NCBI GenBank assembly: GCA_963696505.1 | Contig: CAVOKN010000013.1 | Coordinates: 62,001-126,000 of the forward strand | From: CAVOKN01 sp963696505 | GTDB lineage: Bacteria > Pseudomonadota > Gammaproteobacteria > Burkholderiales > Rhodocyclaceae | Reading direction: 5' to 3' | DNA: 64,000 nucleotides | In this document: in pieces, positions 35,764-44,619 of the stretch | Layout of the letters: the number at the start of each line of letters is the position of its first letter | Position numbering within the stretch: the first letter of the stretch is position 1 | Program-made: the position numbers and the translations under genes | Notes under the pieces: generated by a model | The model's input: only the letters and a program-made list of their open reading frames with translations | Told to the model about the DNA's origin: nothing | Databases searched by the model: none

Positions 35764-36498
35764 CTACTTCTTCTTGCCGCCGGCCTTCGTCTTGCACATG
35801 CTGCCGGGCATGGACAGGCTGGACTGATAGGCCGAGATTGCCACCAATTGCTCGTCGGTATAGGGCTTGATGACCTTGACCATGTCCGGATTGGCGTTGC
35901 GCCGCTTTCCGTCGCGAATTTCGGTCATCTGGCGCAGCAGGTACTTGTAGTGCTGGCCCGCGATCACCGGGTAGAACTTGTCCTTCGCCCCTTCGCCATT
36001 GCCGCCATGGCATTCCTTGCATTGCTTCTCGTACAGATCCTTGCCTTTTCCAACCTGCGCCGCCGCATCCGCCCCTTCGTACTTGCCGTGATCGGTCGGA
36101 ATGCACAGGCCCTCGATGTAGACGGCGACATCGGCGAGTTCCTGCGGATCGGTCAGCGTGGCCGCGAAGGGATACATGGTGGGGTTGTCGCGCAGACCCC
36201 CGCGAATGTCCGCCATCTGTTTGATCAGTACCGTAGTGTGCTGGCCTGCGAGTTGCGGGAAGGTGCCGTCCGGACGGCCGGCGCCCGAGGGCAGGTGGCA
36301 GGCGCCGCACACCTCGTAGGCTTCCTCTCCGCGCTTCTTGTCGCCCTTCAGTTTCAGGGCTTCGATCTTCTCGCCCTCCTGGGCATTCCATTTGTAGTCC
36401 TTGGCTTCGATGCCTTCCTTCTTGGGCGCCGGCGGCCCGGCGAGCACCGACGCAGAAGCGAAGGCGAGGGACAGAGCGACTGCAACGAGCATTTTCAT
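35764..36498 (-). CDS. diheme cytochrome c of the nos cluster
   Basis: A 244-residue periplasmic protein: signal peptide (MKMLVAVALSLAFASASVLA), then two cytochrome c domains with heme sites CGACHL (~residue 64) and CKECHG (~residue 160). It ends in a lysine-rich tail. Start ATG 36498 has an AGAGGA ribosome binding site. It is cytochrome c4-like in layout and corresponds by position to the NosC-type cytochromes that carry electrons from NosGH to NosZ. An FNR-type palindrome lies 63 bp upstream. Confidence 0.87.
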   Translation of the reverse strand: MKMLVAVALSLAFASASVLAGPPAPKKEGIEAKDYKWNAQEGEKIEALKLKGDKKRGEEAYEVCGACHLPSGAGRPDGTFPQLAGQHTTVLIKQMADIRGGLRDNPTMYPFAATLTDPQELADVAVYIEGLCIPTDHGKYEGADAAAQVGKGKDLYEKQCKECHGGNGEGAKDKFYPVIAGQHYKYLLRQMTEIRDGKRRNANPDMVKVIKPYTDEQLVAISAYQSSLSMPGSMCKTKAGGKKK

Positions 36499-36560
36499 GG
36501 GGATCCTCTGCTGTATCGATTCAAGTGCGCGCATTGTTCCGTGAGCAGGCAGCCAGCACA

Positions 36561-36574
36561 TTGACTGAAATCAA
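36561..36574. promoter_or_regulatory. FNR/DNR-type operator upstream of the diheme cytochrome
   Basis: TTGACtgaaATCAA, 63 bp upstream of the diheme cytochrome start. It suggests a second, internal anaerobic promoter in the nos operon, serving the cytochrome and the genes downstream. Confidence 0.72.
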
Positions 36575-36735
36575 CCCGGCGAACCCGTCCGGAACAAGCA
36601 TTGACGCGCATTTCCACAATTTGTAAGAGGGGCTTGTCGGCCCCTGCGAATACCTGTCCGGTGCTGGTCGGCATGAAGCCGTGCAGCCAGCGACCAACAG
36701 GCAGGGCATCCTGCCTGCGGGCCGGATGCCAGGTC

Positions 36736-37062
36736 TCAGGGTTTGAGCTTGGAGACGTAGTCCGCTATCGCCTCGATCTCGGCATCCGACACGAGGTGCA
36801 TTACACCCTTCATGGCCGCGCTGTTGCCGTTGGCGCGCGCGCCGCTCTTGATGTCCTGCATCTGCTTGACCATGTAAGCCTTGTTCTGGCCGGCGATCTT
36901 TGGGTAGTCGGGCATCAGCGCCTTGTTGCCCAGGGGGCCGTGGCAGGCATTGCAGGTCTTCTCCGAATAGAGCTTCTTACCGTCGAGGGCCGCCGCCGCA
37001 GCGCCGCCGCTGACTGTCGCCGCGCCCAGGACTGCGACTACACAAAGGATTGCACGCTTCAT
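36736..37062 (-). CDS. monoheme cytochrome c of the nos cluster
   Basis: A 108-residue class I cytochrome c: signal peptide (MKRAILCVVAVLGAATVSGG), heme site CNACHG (~residue 37), and axial methionine candidates in NKALMPDYPKIAG and AAMKGVMHLV. The start ATG has a GGAG ribosome binding site. It lies between nosZ and the diheme cytochrome, and probably is the immediate donor to NosZ. Confidence 0.87.
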   Translation of the reverse strand: MKRAILCVVAVLGAATVSGGAAAAALDGKKLYSEKTCNACHGPLGNKALMPDYPKIAGQNKAYMVKQMQDIKSGARANGNSAAMKGVMHLVSDAEIEAIADYVSKLKP

Positions 37063-37139
37063 TTATTGACTCCTGATCAATGGTTGAAAAGGCGCGGGGA
37101 GCGACGCGCGCTCCCCGCCGTGCTACCGCCGAACCGCGC

Positions 37140-39433
37140 CTACTTGATCTTCTTCGCGCCGTTCTGTTCGAGGTAGGTCTTGGCGCGCAGCCCGATGTCG
37201 GCCGCCTTGACCTGGTATTGCCACACCTGCTCGGCCCACAGCGTGGCGTTCTGCCAGTCGTTCTTCTTGGCAGCCTCCTCGTGCTTGGCCTTGGTTTCCT
37301 TGATGCGGCCCAACTGGTCGGTGGCGTCCTCCATCAGCGCGACGACATCCGGGAAGTCCTTGTAGTTGACGCTGGTGATGTAGCCCACGACCTGGTCGAT
37401 GACCGCCTGGGTATCGACGATCTTCTTCAGTTGCTTGTCGTAGTCCGCCTTGGTGTAGTCCACCTTGGCCGCCGTGGTCTTGGTCGCCTTCCAGCCCTTG
37501 GGCTTGACCAGCAGATAGCCCTGCATCTCCAGGTGCAGCGCCGAGCAGAACTCGGTGCAGTAGTAGGGGAACACGCCTTCCTTGTCGGCCTTGAACTTCA
37601 CCGAAACCGTCTTGCCCGGCTCGATCGAGGCATGCACGTTGTACTGTCTCGACCGTAAAACCGTGGGTCTCGTCCTGGGCGCGCTCGAGGTTGGTCAGGT
37701 TGATCGTGACCTCGTCCCCGACCTCGACCTCGATCGTCTCGGGCGTGATGTGGGAGCGGATCAGGGTGCCGAAGACCTCGACCTTGTTGCCCTTCTTGGT
37801 GGTCTTCTCCTCGCCCGCCTTGACCATGCCGGGATGCGGCTTGTCGGTGCGGCTGTTGGTGCCGACCTTGTAGCGCACGCCCGGCTTGAGTTTGGATGCC
37901 GCGATCGCGACGACATAATGCGGCTCGCCCAGCGGGCAGCGGCATGTCGTAGAGCAATTGCATCTTGTCGTTGCCGATGTCGATCAACTGGTGATTCTGC
38001 GGATGCAGCGGACCGACCGGATTGAATCGGTCGATCGACAGCTTGTTGAGCGCCACCAGATACTTGCCCTTCGGATTGACCGAATCGCCTTCCATCGTCA
38101 TGAGGTGGCCGATGTTGTAGTGGATGCTCAGCTTGTCCAGTACCTTGCCTTCGCAGAAGTTCCACTTCGCGACCTGGGAATCCACGTAGAGCGAAGTGTA
38201 GGCAACACAGGGCTTGGAGTCGTACTGGGTGTGCAGCGGACCGAGGCCGAGCTGAACCTGGGTGTGCAGCGCATCCTTCATGCCGATCACGGGAATGCCG
38301 TACGGATCCTTGCTTTCGAACTTCCCGGCCTTGATGGCGGCCTGGATCTTCTCGAAGCTGAACACCGACACGTGGGTATCGAGCTTGCCGGAGACCACGA
38401 TGTACTTGCCGTCCGGCGTGACGTCGGCGCCGTGGGGGCTCTTCGGCTCGGGAACCAGGAACAGGATGCCTTCCTTGACCGAGACGTCCATCGGCAGCAC
38501 GTCGAAGCCGTTGATCTTCTTCGCCTTGCCGGCCTTGACCAGTTCCGCGGCCTTCTTCCAGTTGATCACGTGCAGGTAGTCGGTGTCCTTGGCGGAGCAG
38601 CCGGCCTCGTAGGGCGGGCGGCCCTTCTCGATGCCGCCGACATAGCGCTCGGAGCAGAAGGAGTTGGTGAAGGACCAGCCGTCCGAGGGCCCTTGCCGGC
38701 GTCCGAAAGGTCTTGGGAATAGGGCGGCAGTTCGAGGGCGAAGGACTCCTTGGGATCGATGCGGCCTTCCTTGCGGTCGAACTTCCAGTAGGTGACGCCG
38801 CCGCGATAGCTTCTCGTTGAACTCCTCCAGCGGGACGAACTTGCTCTCGAAGGGTGCCGCGTACTGCACGGCCTCGATCACGTATTCGGTGTTCGGGCGT
38901 CACGAAGGCACCGCCGTGCTCCGAGCTTGATAGATCGGGTTGGCGACGATCTGCTTGGTCTCGAAGTCGCGCAGGTCGATCACGGCAATGCGCGGATTCG
39001 ACTTGTCGTTGATGAACAGGAACTGTCCGTCGTACTCGCCGTTGGTCTCGGAGATCGCCGGGTGGTGGGTGTCGCCCCAGGTGATGTCGCGGCCATTCAT
39101 CCGACCGCCCTTGAGCACCTCCTTCGACTCCTCGTCGAAGCCGTAGCCCTGCCAGGGCTCGGGCGTGAACACGCCGATGTACTTGAGGATGCGCATCGAC
39201 GGAATGCCGTAGACGATGACCTGGCCGCTTTGGCCGCCGGAACTGAACGCAAGGAATTCGTCGCGCTTGCCGGTGGGCACATAGGTCTTGGCCGCCGCCA
39301 GCAGATCCTGCTGCGACAGGCTGCGGCGTTTCATCACGTCCTGCAAGGATTCCGCCGACCACGATGCGGCGGCCACCAGGCCCAGCCCCGCCGCGAGCAG
39401 GGCGGACAGGGTCTGTTTGGTCCCACGTTTCAT
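37140..39433 (-). CDS. nosZ: nitrous oxide reductase NosZ, clade II type, six apparent frameshifts
   Basis: About 764 residues once single-base indels near 38926, 38896, 38811, 38690, 37934 and 37645 are corrected. It reduces N2O to N2 in the periplasm. The signal peptide (MKRGTKQTLSALLAAGLGLV) has no twin-arginine motif, i.e. Sec export, the hallmark of clade II. CuZ ligand regions are visible: GDTHHPAIS, SPHGADVTPDG, LDTHVSV, GLGPLHTQYD and HYNIGHLMTMEGD. The CuA site is YYCTEFCSALHLEMQGY. After CuA there is a ~120-residue helical, charged extension without CxxCH. Every conserved ligand is intact on some frame, so an assembly problem is likelier than a pseudogene, though six breaks in one gene is striking. 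Confidence 0.9.
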
Positions 39434-39551
39434 AATTTGATCTCCCTAGAACGGAAAAGGGAATCGCCCGGACCTACCCAGCCCCGCGACGCACGCGGCC
39501 GGACCTGCGGCAATTCGTCGCAGCACTCTAGTCCGATGCTCCCCGATATCC

Positions 39552-39565
39552 TTGACTCACATCAA
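39552..39565. promoter_or_regulatory. FNR/DNR-type operator between nosZ and the SCO operon
   Basis: TTGACtcacATCAA in the divergent region, 118 bp upstream of nosZ and 129 bp upstream of the gene at 39695. It could regulate both directions. Confidence 0.75.
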
Positions 39566-39694
39566 CCCGCAGGGGACATCGGAAGCGCGAGAATCCATGG
39601 CTTTTGAAGCATCTCGCCAGCCGTACCGCGCATTGCGTCCATTCAGATATCCTTCCGGGCGTTCAACACAGATCCCGGAACGTCGACCGATCCC

Positions 39695-40147
39695 ATGAAG
39701 CGCAGCCTGCTCGCCGATCTGGTGATCGTTCTCGGCATTGCCTTGGTCGGTGCCATCACCTGGAAGCTGCAGCCGAGCGCCGACATGGCACTGCCCGTAT
39801 CGGACTGCAACCTCAATCTTCAGTCCTGCACCGTCGATCTTCCCCAGGGCGGGCGCGTGGAGATCGCCATCGAACCGCGGCCCATCCCGACACTGCGTCC
39901 GATCAAGGTGCGCATCGCACTCAGCGGCATCGAAGCGGCAAAGGTGGAAGTCGATTTCGCCGGTGCCACAATGAACATGGGCTTCAATCGGCCCGAACTG
40001 CGCGCCGCCGGCGGTGGTCGCTACGCGGGCGAGGCCACGCTACCGGTGTGCGTAACCGGCGCGATGCAATGGCAGGCCACCGTGCTGCTGCACACCGGGC
40101 GTGCTACTGTTTCGGTGCCGTTCCGTTTCGAAGCAGGGAGGCTCTGA
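39695..40147 (+). CDS. membrane-anchored periplasmic protein of unknown function
   Basis: A 150-residue protein with one N-terminal helix (LADLVIVLGIALVGAI) and a beta-rich periplasmic domain. Visible features are a Cys pair, SDCNLNLQSC (~residues 36-45), a possible metal site MNMGFNRPEL (~90-99), and a third cysteine in LPVCVTG. It is the first gene of a plus-strand unit with two SCO proteins and a diheme cytochrome, divergent from nosZ. The layout recalls FixH/YtkA-like copper-associated domains, but I do not recognise it with confidence. A role in periplasmic copper delivery to NosZ or an oxidase is inference from context. Confidence 0.55.
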   Translation: MKRSLLADLVIVLGIALVGAITWKLQPSADMALPVSDCNLNLQSCTVDLPQGGRVEIAIEPRPIPTLRPIKVRIALSGIEAAKVEVDFAGATMNMGFNRPELRAAGGGRYAGEATLPVCVTGAMQWQATVLLHTGRATVSVPFRFEAGRL

Positions 40148-40151
40148 CACC

Positions 40152-40778
40152 ATGGCAGCAAACGACGGCGGCGCTTCGCCGCCCTCGCCGGTCCTGATCG
40201 TGCTGGCCCTCATTCTCACCGGCGCTCTGGTCTGGGCGGTCGCCTTCTGGGACCCGTCCGGCCAGTCGCCCCACGGCGGCCCGGGCGTGACTACTGCGAC
40301 ACCCGTCGGCGGAGATTTCACTCTGCACTCGAGCGCGGGGCCCGTCTCGCTCCAGGACTTCCGCGGCAAGGTGGTGATGCTCTACTTCGGCTATACCCAG
40401 TGCCCCGACGTCTGCCCCATCTCGCTCGCCCAATGCGCCCAGGCGCTATCGGGGCTGGACAAGGCGGAACTGGACCGGGTACGGCTGGTCTTCGTCTCCG
40501 TCGATCCAGAACGCGATACCGTGGCCAGACTCAAGGAGTATGCCGAGTACTTCCACCCCAACGTCATCGGTGTGACCGGTTCCGCAGAGGAAGTCGCCCG
40601 AGTGGCGACACTCTATGGTTCGAGCTATGCCCGCCAACCGGCTCGCGCCGACGGCAGCTATGCGGTGGACCACTCGTCCTTCGTCTACCTCATCGACCGC
40701 AACGGCAAGCTGGCCGCCAGCATCCCCTACGGTACGCCAGGGGACAAACTGCGCGACCAGATCCGGGCGCTGCTGTAG
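40152..40778 (+). CDS. SCO1/SenC-family copper chaperone (first copy)
   Basis: A 208-residue membrane-anchored thioredoxin-fold protein. It has the copper-binding CPDVCP motif (~residues 84-89) and the conserved distal histidine in YAVDHSSFVYLID (~175). SCO proteins metallate the CuA site of cytochrome oxidase; here, next to nosZ, the target may be the NosZ CuA site. Start ATG 40152 lies 4 nt after the previous stop, indicating coupled translation. Confidence 0.88.
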   Translation: MAANDGGASPPSPVLIVLALILTGALVWAVAFWDPSGQSPHGGPGVTTATPVGGDFTLHSSAGPVSLQDFRGKVVMLYFGYTQCPDVCPISLAQCAQALSGLDKAELDRVRLVFVSVDPERDTVARLKEYAEYFHPNVIGVTGSAEEVARVATLYGSSYARQPARADGSYAVDHSSFVYLIDRNGKLAASIPYGTPGDKLRDQIRALL

Positions 40779-40833
40779 CAGCGTCCACTTGCCATAAACC
40801 TGCGAACTCGCCCGATTCCTGGCAGGAGGTTCC

Positions 40834-41475
40834 ATGCGCAACAAGACTCTGCTGGCTCTCGTCGCCGTCCTTGCCCTGGTGCTGGCGTGGGCGGCCTTCG
40901 TCTGGAAACCGCAGCCGGCGCCGCAACCCGCCGCCGCCCCAGTCGCCAAGGCGCCCGCCGGCGGCGACTTCACCCTGACGTCGGCCGGCGGCAGCCTAAG
41001 CCTGAAGGACTACCGCGGCAAGGTGCTGCTGCTCTACTTCGGCTACGCCTCCTGCCCGGACATCTGCCCGGCATCCCTTTCCGCCCTCGCCCAGGCGATA
41101 TCGGCGCTCGACGAATCGGAATCGCGCCAGGTGGGTGCGCTGTTCGTTTCGGTCAACCCGGAGCGCGATGCGCCGGAGCGGCTCAAGGACTACGCCACCT
41201 ATTTCCATCCGTCGCTGGTCGGCACCACCGGCAGCACCGAGGAGTTGACCGCTGCCACCGCCCTCTATGGCGCCAGCTTCCAGAAGCAGGAAGCGAAACC
41301 CGACGGCAGCTACGCAGTGGACCACTCGACCTCCACCTATGTCATCGACCAGAACGGCGTGCTCGCCGCCACGCTGGCCCACGGCACCCCCGCGACGGAG
41401 GTGCTGGCACAGATCCGCAGGCTGGTGCGGCAGCAACTGCCGACGCCTCCCAGCCCACCGACCACCGCCCAGTGA
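40834..41475 (+). CDS. SCO1/SenC-family copper chaperone (second copy)
   Basis: A 213-residue paralogue of the preceding gene with the same layout: N-terminal helix (KTLLALVAVLALVLAWAAFVW), CPDICP (~residues 73-78) and YAVDHSTSTYVID (~164). A GGAGG ribosome binding site precedes ATG 40834. The C-terminus ends in a proline-rich tail (PTPPSPPTTAQ). Two tandem SCO copies may divide roles, e.g. disulphide reduction and copper insertion. Confidence 0.88.
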   Translation: MRNKTLLALVAVLALVLAWAAFVWKPQPAPQPAAAPVAKAPAGGDFTLTSAGGSLSLKDYRGKVLLLYFGYASCPDICPASLSALAQAISALDESESRQVGALFVSVNPERDAPERLKDYATYFHPSLVGTTGSTEELTAATALYGASFQKQEAKPDGSYAVDHSTSTYVIDQNGVLAATLAHGTPATEVLAQIRRLVRQQLPTPPSPPTTAQ

Positions 41476-41561
41476 CGGCCGGTGCGCACTTGACGCCATT
41501 CAAGTCGCGCGGCGAGCGGTTTCAACAGAATTCGCCGCGACGCTCGCAGACGGGGAATTCG

Positions 41562-42233
41562 ATGGCTTTCAGATTCATGACGGTGGCGGCTGCCCTCGTG
41601 CTGGCGGCATCGGCCGAGCCGACCGGCGCCGCCGACCTGGAGCATGCCAAGGAGATCAATGGCGTCTGCGCCGCCTGCCACGGCGCATTCGGTCAGGGCG
41701 GAAAGCGCGGCGAGTATCCGCGCATCGCCGGCCAGCCGGCCCAGTTCCTCAAGGACACGCTGCGCTCCTTCCGCGCCAGGCAGCGGATCAACATCCCGAT
41801 GTACCCCTACACCCAGGAACGGGAACTCCCGGACGAGGACATCGAGGCCGTGGCCGAGTACCTCGCCTCGATCCAGTTGCCAACTCGACCGCCCGAGTTC
41901 AAGGACAGCGACGACGCCCTGACCCGGTTGCTGGCCATGGAAAAGGTGATGATCGTGCCCCGCGCCGAAGGCGACCTTGCCAACGGCAAGGCGATCTACG
42001 ACAAGGAATGCCACACCTGCCACGCCAAGGACGGACGCGGTCGGCGCAAGTTTCCGATGCTGGTCGGGCAATACACCAACTACCTGAAGAAGCAGACGGA
42101 CGCCCTGGTGCGCATGGAGCGTCCCCACGACGAGGAGGCTCCCGGCGGCATTCTCAACAAGCTGAGCGAGAAGGACGTGCAGGACATCCTGGCCTACGTC
42201 ACCACGCTCCAGGACACCGGAGCGCAGAAGTAA
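41562..42233 (+). CDS. diheme cytochrome c, c4-like
   Basis: A 223-residue protein with a signal peptide (MAFRFMTVAAALVLAASAEP) and two heme sites, CAACHG (~residue 37) and CHTCHA (~residue 151), in two homologous halves. MYPYTQ and MLVGQYTNYLKKQ resemble the axial-ligand segments of cytochrome c4. It probably shuttles electrons in the periplasm. Last gene of the unit divergent from nosZ, ending 4 bp from the convergent nirC-like gene. Confidence 0.83.
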   Translation: MAFRFMTVAAALVLAASAEPTGAADLEHAKEINGVCAACHGAFGQGGKRGEYPRIAGQPAQFLKDTLRSFRARQRINIPMYPYTQERELPDEDIEAVAEYLASIQLPTRPPEFKDSDDALTRLLAMEKVMIVPRAEGDLANGKAIYDKECHTCHAKDGRGRRKFPMLVGQYTNYLKKQTDALVRMERPHDEEAPGGILNKLSEKDVQDILAYVTTLQDTGAQK

Positions 42234-42237
42234 CCGC

Positions 42238-42540
42238 CTATTCGGCGGGGAAGCCCCGCATCAGTTGCTCGACGATCCACCGCGCCTCGTCCTCGGCGAC
42301 GAAGCGGCTCCAGGGCGGCATCGGCGTCCCGGGGCGCCCGTTCATGACAGTCGCAACGAGGGAATCGGCCGGCTTTTCGGCAAGTGCGGCGGGAGTGAGG
42401 GGTGGCCCGAGGCCGCCGTTGAGCGTCATGCCGTGGCAGGAGCCGCAATCCTGCCGCACGAGGCGCACCAGTTCCCGCTGGCGCGAATCGCCGGGAGCCT
42501 CCGCGAGCACCGTACCGGCGATGAAGCAAAGCGCCAGCAT
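42238..42540 (-). CDS. nirC: NirC-like short cytochrome c (c55X)
   Basis: A 100-residue periplasmic cytochrome c with a signal peptide (MLALCFIAGTVLA), one heme site DCGSCHGMTLNGGLGPPL (~35-52), and a methionine-containing loop GRPGTPMPPWSRF. NirC (cytochrome c55X) can donate electrons to NirS or help its maturation. A GTG at 42555 is an alternative start; its Shine-Dalgarno-like GGAGGG would come from the palindrome just upstream. It is the last gene of the nirS-nirT-cytochrome-cupredoxin-nirC run. Confidence 0.8.
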   Translation of the reverse strand: MLALCFIAGTVLAEAPGDSRQRELVRLVRQDCGSCHGMTLNGGLGPPLTPAALAEKPADSLVATVMNGRPGTPMPPWSRFVAEDEARWIVEQLMRGFPAE

Positions 42541-42556
42541 CAGCGACCGCGCCACG

Positions 42557-42590
42557 CCCCCTCCCGCGCGCGGGGGAGGCTTGGGGAGGG
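42557..42590. repeat. palindromic element of the CCCTCCC...GGGGAGGG type
   Basis: CCCCCTCCCGCGCGCGGGGGAGG followed by TTGGGGAGGG forms an imperfect hairpin just upstream of the nirC-like gene. It is similar in sequence and layout to the element at 18171-18217 upstream of nirN, so this genome seems to place the element in nir operon gaps. Confidence 0.5.
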
Positions 42591-42657
42591 CGCATGCCCG
42601 ATAGGAATCCAAGGCGCGAGGGGCGGGAAATGGCAAAGGCGTCAGCGCGGGCTTTGG

Positions 42658-42984
42658 CTACTCGGCCACCTCGACCACGCCGTTCATTTCCGGATGTGGC
42701 CCGCAGGTATAGGGATAGGTGCCGGGCTTGTCGAACTTCCGCTCCCAGGACTCGCCCGGGAACATGCGCTCCGACTCGAAGCCGCCCGCCCCGGTAAATA
42801 GCACCGAGTGGGAAGTGCGCTTCTCGTCGTTGATCCACTTGACGGTGGTACCGGATTTCACACGCACTTCCTTGGGCTCGAACTGATACTTGTCGATGCG
42901 CACCTCGACCGCGCCCTGGGCAGCGGCAGGAAGCGCCGCGGCCGCCAGGACGGCGGCCGCGAGCAGGGAGATGCTTGCCCTCAT
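42658..42984 (-). CDS. cupredoxin (plastocyanin/azurin-like)
   Basis: A 108-residue secreted blue-copper protein. After the signal peptide (MRASISLLAAAVLAAAALPAAA) the ligand set is visible: His in RTSHSVLF (~residue 59), then Cys, His and Met in YTCGPHPEMNG (~93-103). Small cupredoxins can donate electrons to NirS, and its location two genes from nirT and three from nirS supports this. Confidence 0.88.
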   Translation of the reverse strand: MRASISLLAAAVLAAAALPAAAQGAVEVRIDKYQFEPKEVRVKSGTTVKWINDEKRTSHSVLFTGAGGFESERMFPGESWERKFDKPGTYPYTCGPHPEMNGVVEVAE

Positions 42985-43006
42985 TCCAGGGGGAATCCCA
43001 TCCGCA

Positions 43007-43891
43007 TCACTGCTTCACGACATTGACGTCGGCCTTGGCATCGTCGAGCCCAAGGGTGTAGCCCATGGAAACGTGATGGAAGCGGCCGGCGGCGTGATCG
43101 TCGTGGATCGCAAAGCCGAAGTTGTAGGGCTTGCCCGCCGCCACCGCGACGTCGCCCTCGCCACCGGAGAGCTTGCGGGTGAAAGTCACCGTCCAGGTAT
43201 CGCCGGCCTGCTTGCCGTCCGCGCCCACCAAGGCCTTGCCGCCCTCCATCACGCGCTTGTCGGCGACATAGCCGTCGGCGGGCTTGGCACCCTTGCCGCT
43301 CTTCCACTGCAGCAGGTCGTAGAACTTGCCGCCGGCGAGGTTGGCATCCTTGACGTACTTGGTCTTCTTGTCGTCCTTGGCCGCCGGCATGGTGCGGGAG
43401 TCCTCGTGGCAGGTCGCCCAGCAGCCACCGATGTTGGCCCATTCGACCTTGTTGTCTTCCAGCATGAAGGCCAGCTTGAGCGGGTTGTCGGCATCCATCT
43501 TGTTGCCGCCCGACGCGCCCGTGGCCTTCCAGGTAAAGCGCAGGTACATGTTGGCGCCGTCGTGGGCCGCCTGAACAGTAACCGGGATCGCCGCCGGCTT
43601 GCCCTTGGGCGGATTCGGCTCGATCTTCGCCCCGGAAACCATCTTCTTGGCGAACTCCCCAACCTCTTCCTCGTGGCAGGCAGTGCAGCTTTCACCCTTC
43701 TTCATGCCCTTGAAGCCGCTGTGCTCGGTACCCTTGGTGATCCACTCCATCGGCGATACGCCGGGGTAGAACGCGGTCAGTTTCTTCGACGGCACCTTGC
43801 TCCAGTCGGCCGGCGCCGCCGCGTGGGCGCCAACCGCCCCAAGGGACACCAGCACCGCCACTGCCGACACGGGAATCAACGCTCTCTTCAT
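43007..43891 (-). CDS. periplasmic cytochrome with ethylbenzene-dehydrogenase-type heme-binding domain
   Basis: A 294-residue secreted protein (signal peptide MKRALIPVSAVAVLVSLGAV). It has one canonical heme site SCTACHEEE (~residues 68-76) and an unusual GGCWATCHED (~155-164), in which two residues are replaced by three between the cysteines (CxxxCH). The rest resembles the heme-b-binding lectin-like domain of the ethylbenzene dehydrogenase gamma family (YLRFTWKA, PYNFGFAIHDDHAAGRFHHVS). It lies between nirT and the cupredoxin gene, so it likely belongs to the electron chain to NirS. The precise function is unknown to me. Confidence 0.72.
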   Translation of the reverse strand: MKRALIPVSAVAVLVSLGAVGAHAAAPADWSKVPSKKLTAFYPGVSPMEWITKGTEHSGFKGMKKGESCTACHEEEVGEFAKKMVSGAKIEPNPPKGKPAAIPVTVQAAHDGANMYLRFTWKATGASGGNKMDADNPLKLAFMLEDNKVEWANIGGCWATCHEDSRTMPAAKDDKKTKYVKDANLAGGKFYDLLQWKSGKGAKPADGYVADKRVMEGGKALVGADGKQAGDTWTVTFTRKLSGGEGDVAVAAGKPYNFGFAIHDDHAAGRFHHVSMGYTLGLDDAKADVNVVKQ

Positions 43892-43954
43892 ACCATCTCT
43901 CCTTTTGTTATCGACGCGGGCCGCGCCCGCCAGTGATTGCCATAGCCGACGTTG

Positions 43955-44557
43955 TCAGGATGCATCGTCCTCTTCGGTCATGCCCTGGGGTTTCTTGTGG
44001 GCGATGCCCTTGTGGCAGTCGATGCAGGTCTGCTTGTCGCGCAGTCCGATCTCGTGCTGCTTGCGCGCGCGCTGCTTCTGAACCTCCAGGTTCATGCCTT
44101 CGAAGCTGTGGCAGTTGCGGCATTCGCGGGAGTCGGACGCCTTCATTCGCTTCCACTCGTTACGCGCGAGATCGAGCCGCTTGGCCTCGAACTTCTCCGG
44201 CGTGTCGATGGTCTTCATGAACTTACCGTACAGCTCCTTGGACGCCGCGAACTTGCGCGCCATCTTGTGCACCCAGTCCTTGGGTACGTGGCAGTCGGAG
44301 CACATTGCGCGCACCCCGGTACGGTTGGTGTAGTGAATGGTCTTCTGATACTCCTGATAGACCGTTTTCTCCATCTCGTGGCAGGAGATGCAGAACTCCA
44401 GGGTGTTGGTGGCTTCCATGCCCGTGTTGAATCCACCCCAGAAAAATATCCCGGCGAAGAAACCCACCACGAGCAAGCCGAGCATCGAGTACTTGGCACT
44501 GGGCTTGCGAAGGCTCGCCCAGAATCCTGTTCTCCCGCCGATTTCCTGATCAGCCAT
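43955..44557 (-). CDS. nirT: NapC/NirT-family tetraheme quinol dehydrogenase
   Basis: A 200-residue protein with one N-terminal membrane helix (YSMLGLLVVGFFAGIFFWGG) and four c-type heme sites: CISCHEM, CSDCHVP, CRNCHSF and CIDCHKG. The CHEM motif and spacing define the NapC/NirT family, which oxidises membrane quinol and passes electrons to periplasmic reductases. It is 62 nt downstream of nirS, so it probably feeds NirS through the cytochrome and cupredoxin genes that follow. Start ATG 44557 (MADQEIGG). Confidence 0.93.
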   Translation of the reverse strand: MADQEIGGRTGFWASLRKPSAKYSMLGLLVVGFFAGIFFWGGFNTGMEATNTLEFCISCHEMEKTVYQEYQKTIHYTNRTGVRAMCSDCHVPKDWVHKMARKFAASKELYGKFMKTIDTPEKFEAKRLDLARNEWKRMKASDSRECRNCHSFEGMNLEVQKQRARKQHEIGLRDKQTCIDCHKGIAHKKPQGMTEEDDAS

Positions 44558-44619
44558 TTCTTCTTCCTTCTGACTGCCCGGGGAACAATCCCCGGGCAAG
44601 CTTACTAGTGTCGAGACGA

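Noticed and set aside
37061..37077. TTGACTCCTGATCAA upstream of the monoheme cytochrome as an FNR site
   Set aside because: The spacing is five bases and the sequence includes the GGAG ribosome binding site of the gene, so it is more simply a Shine-Dalgarno region.
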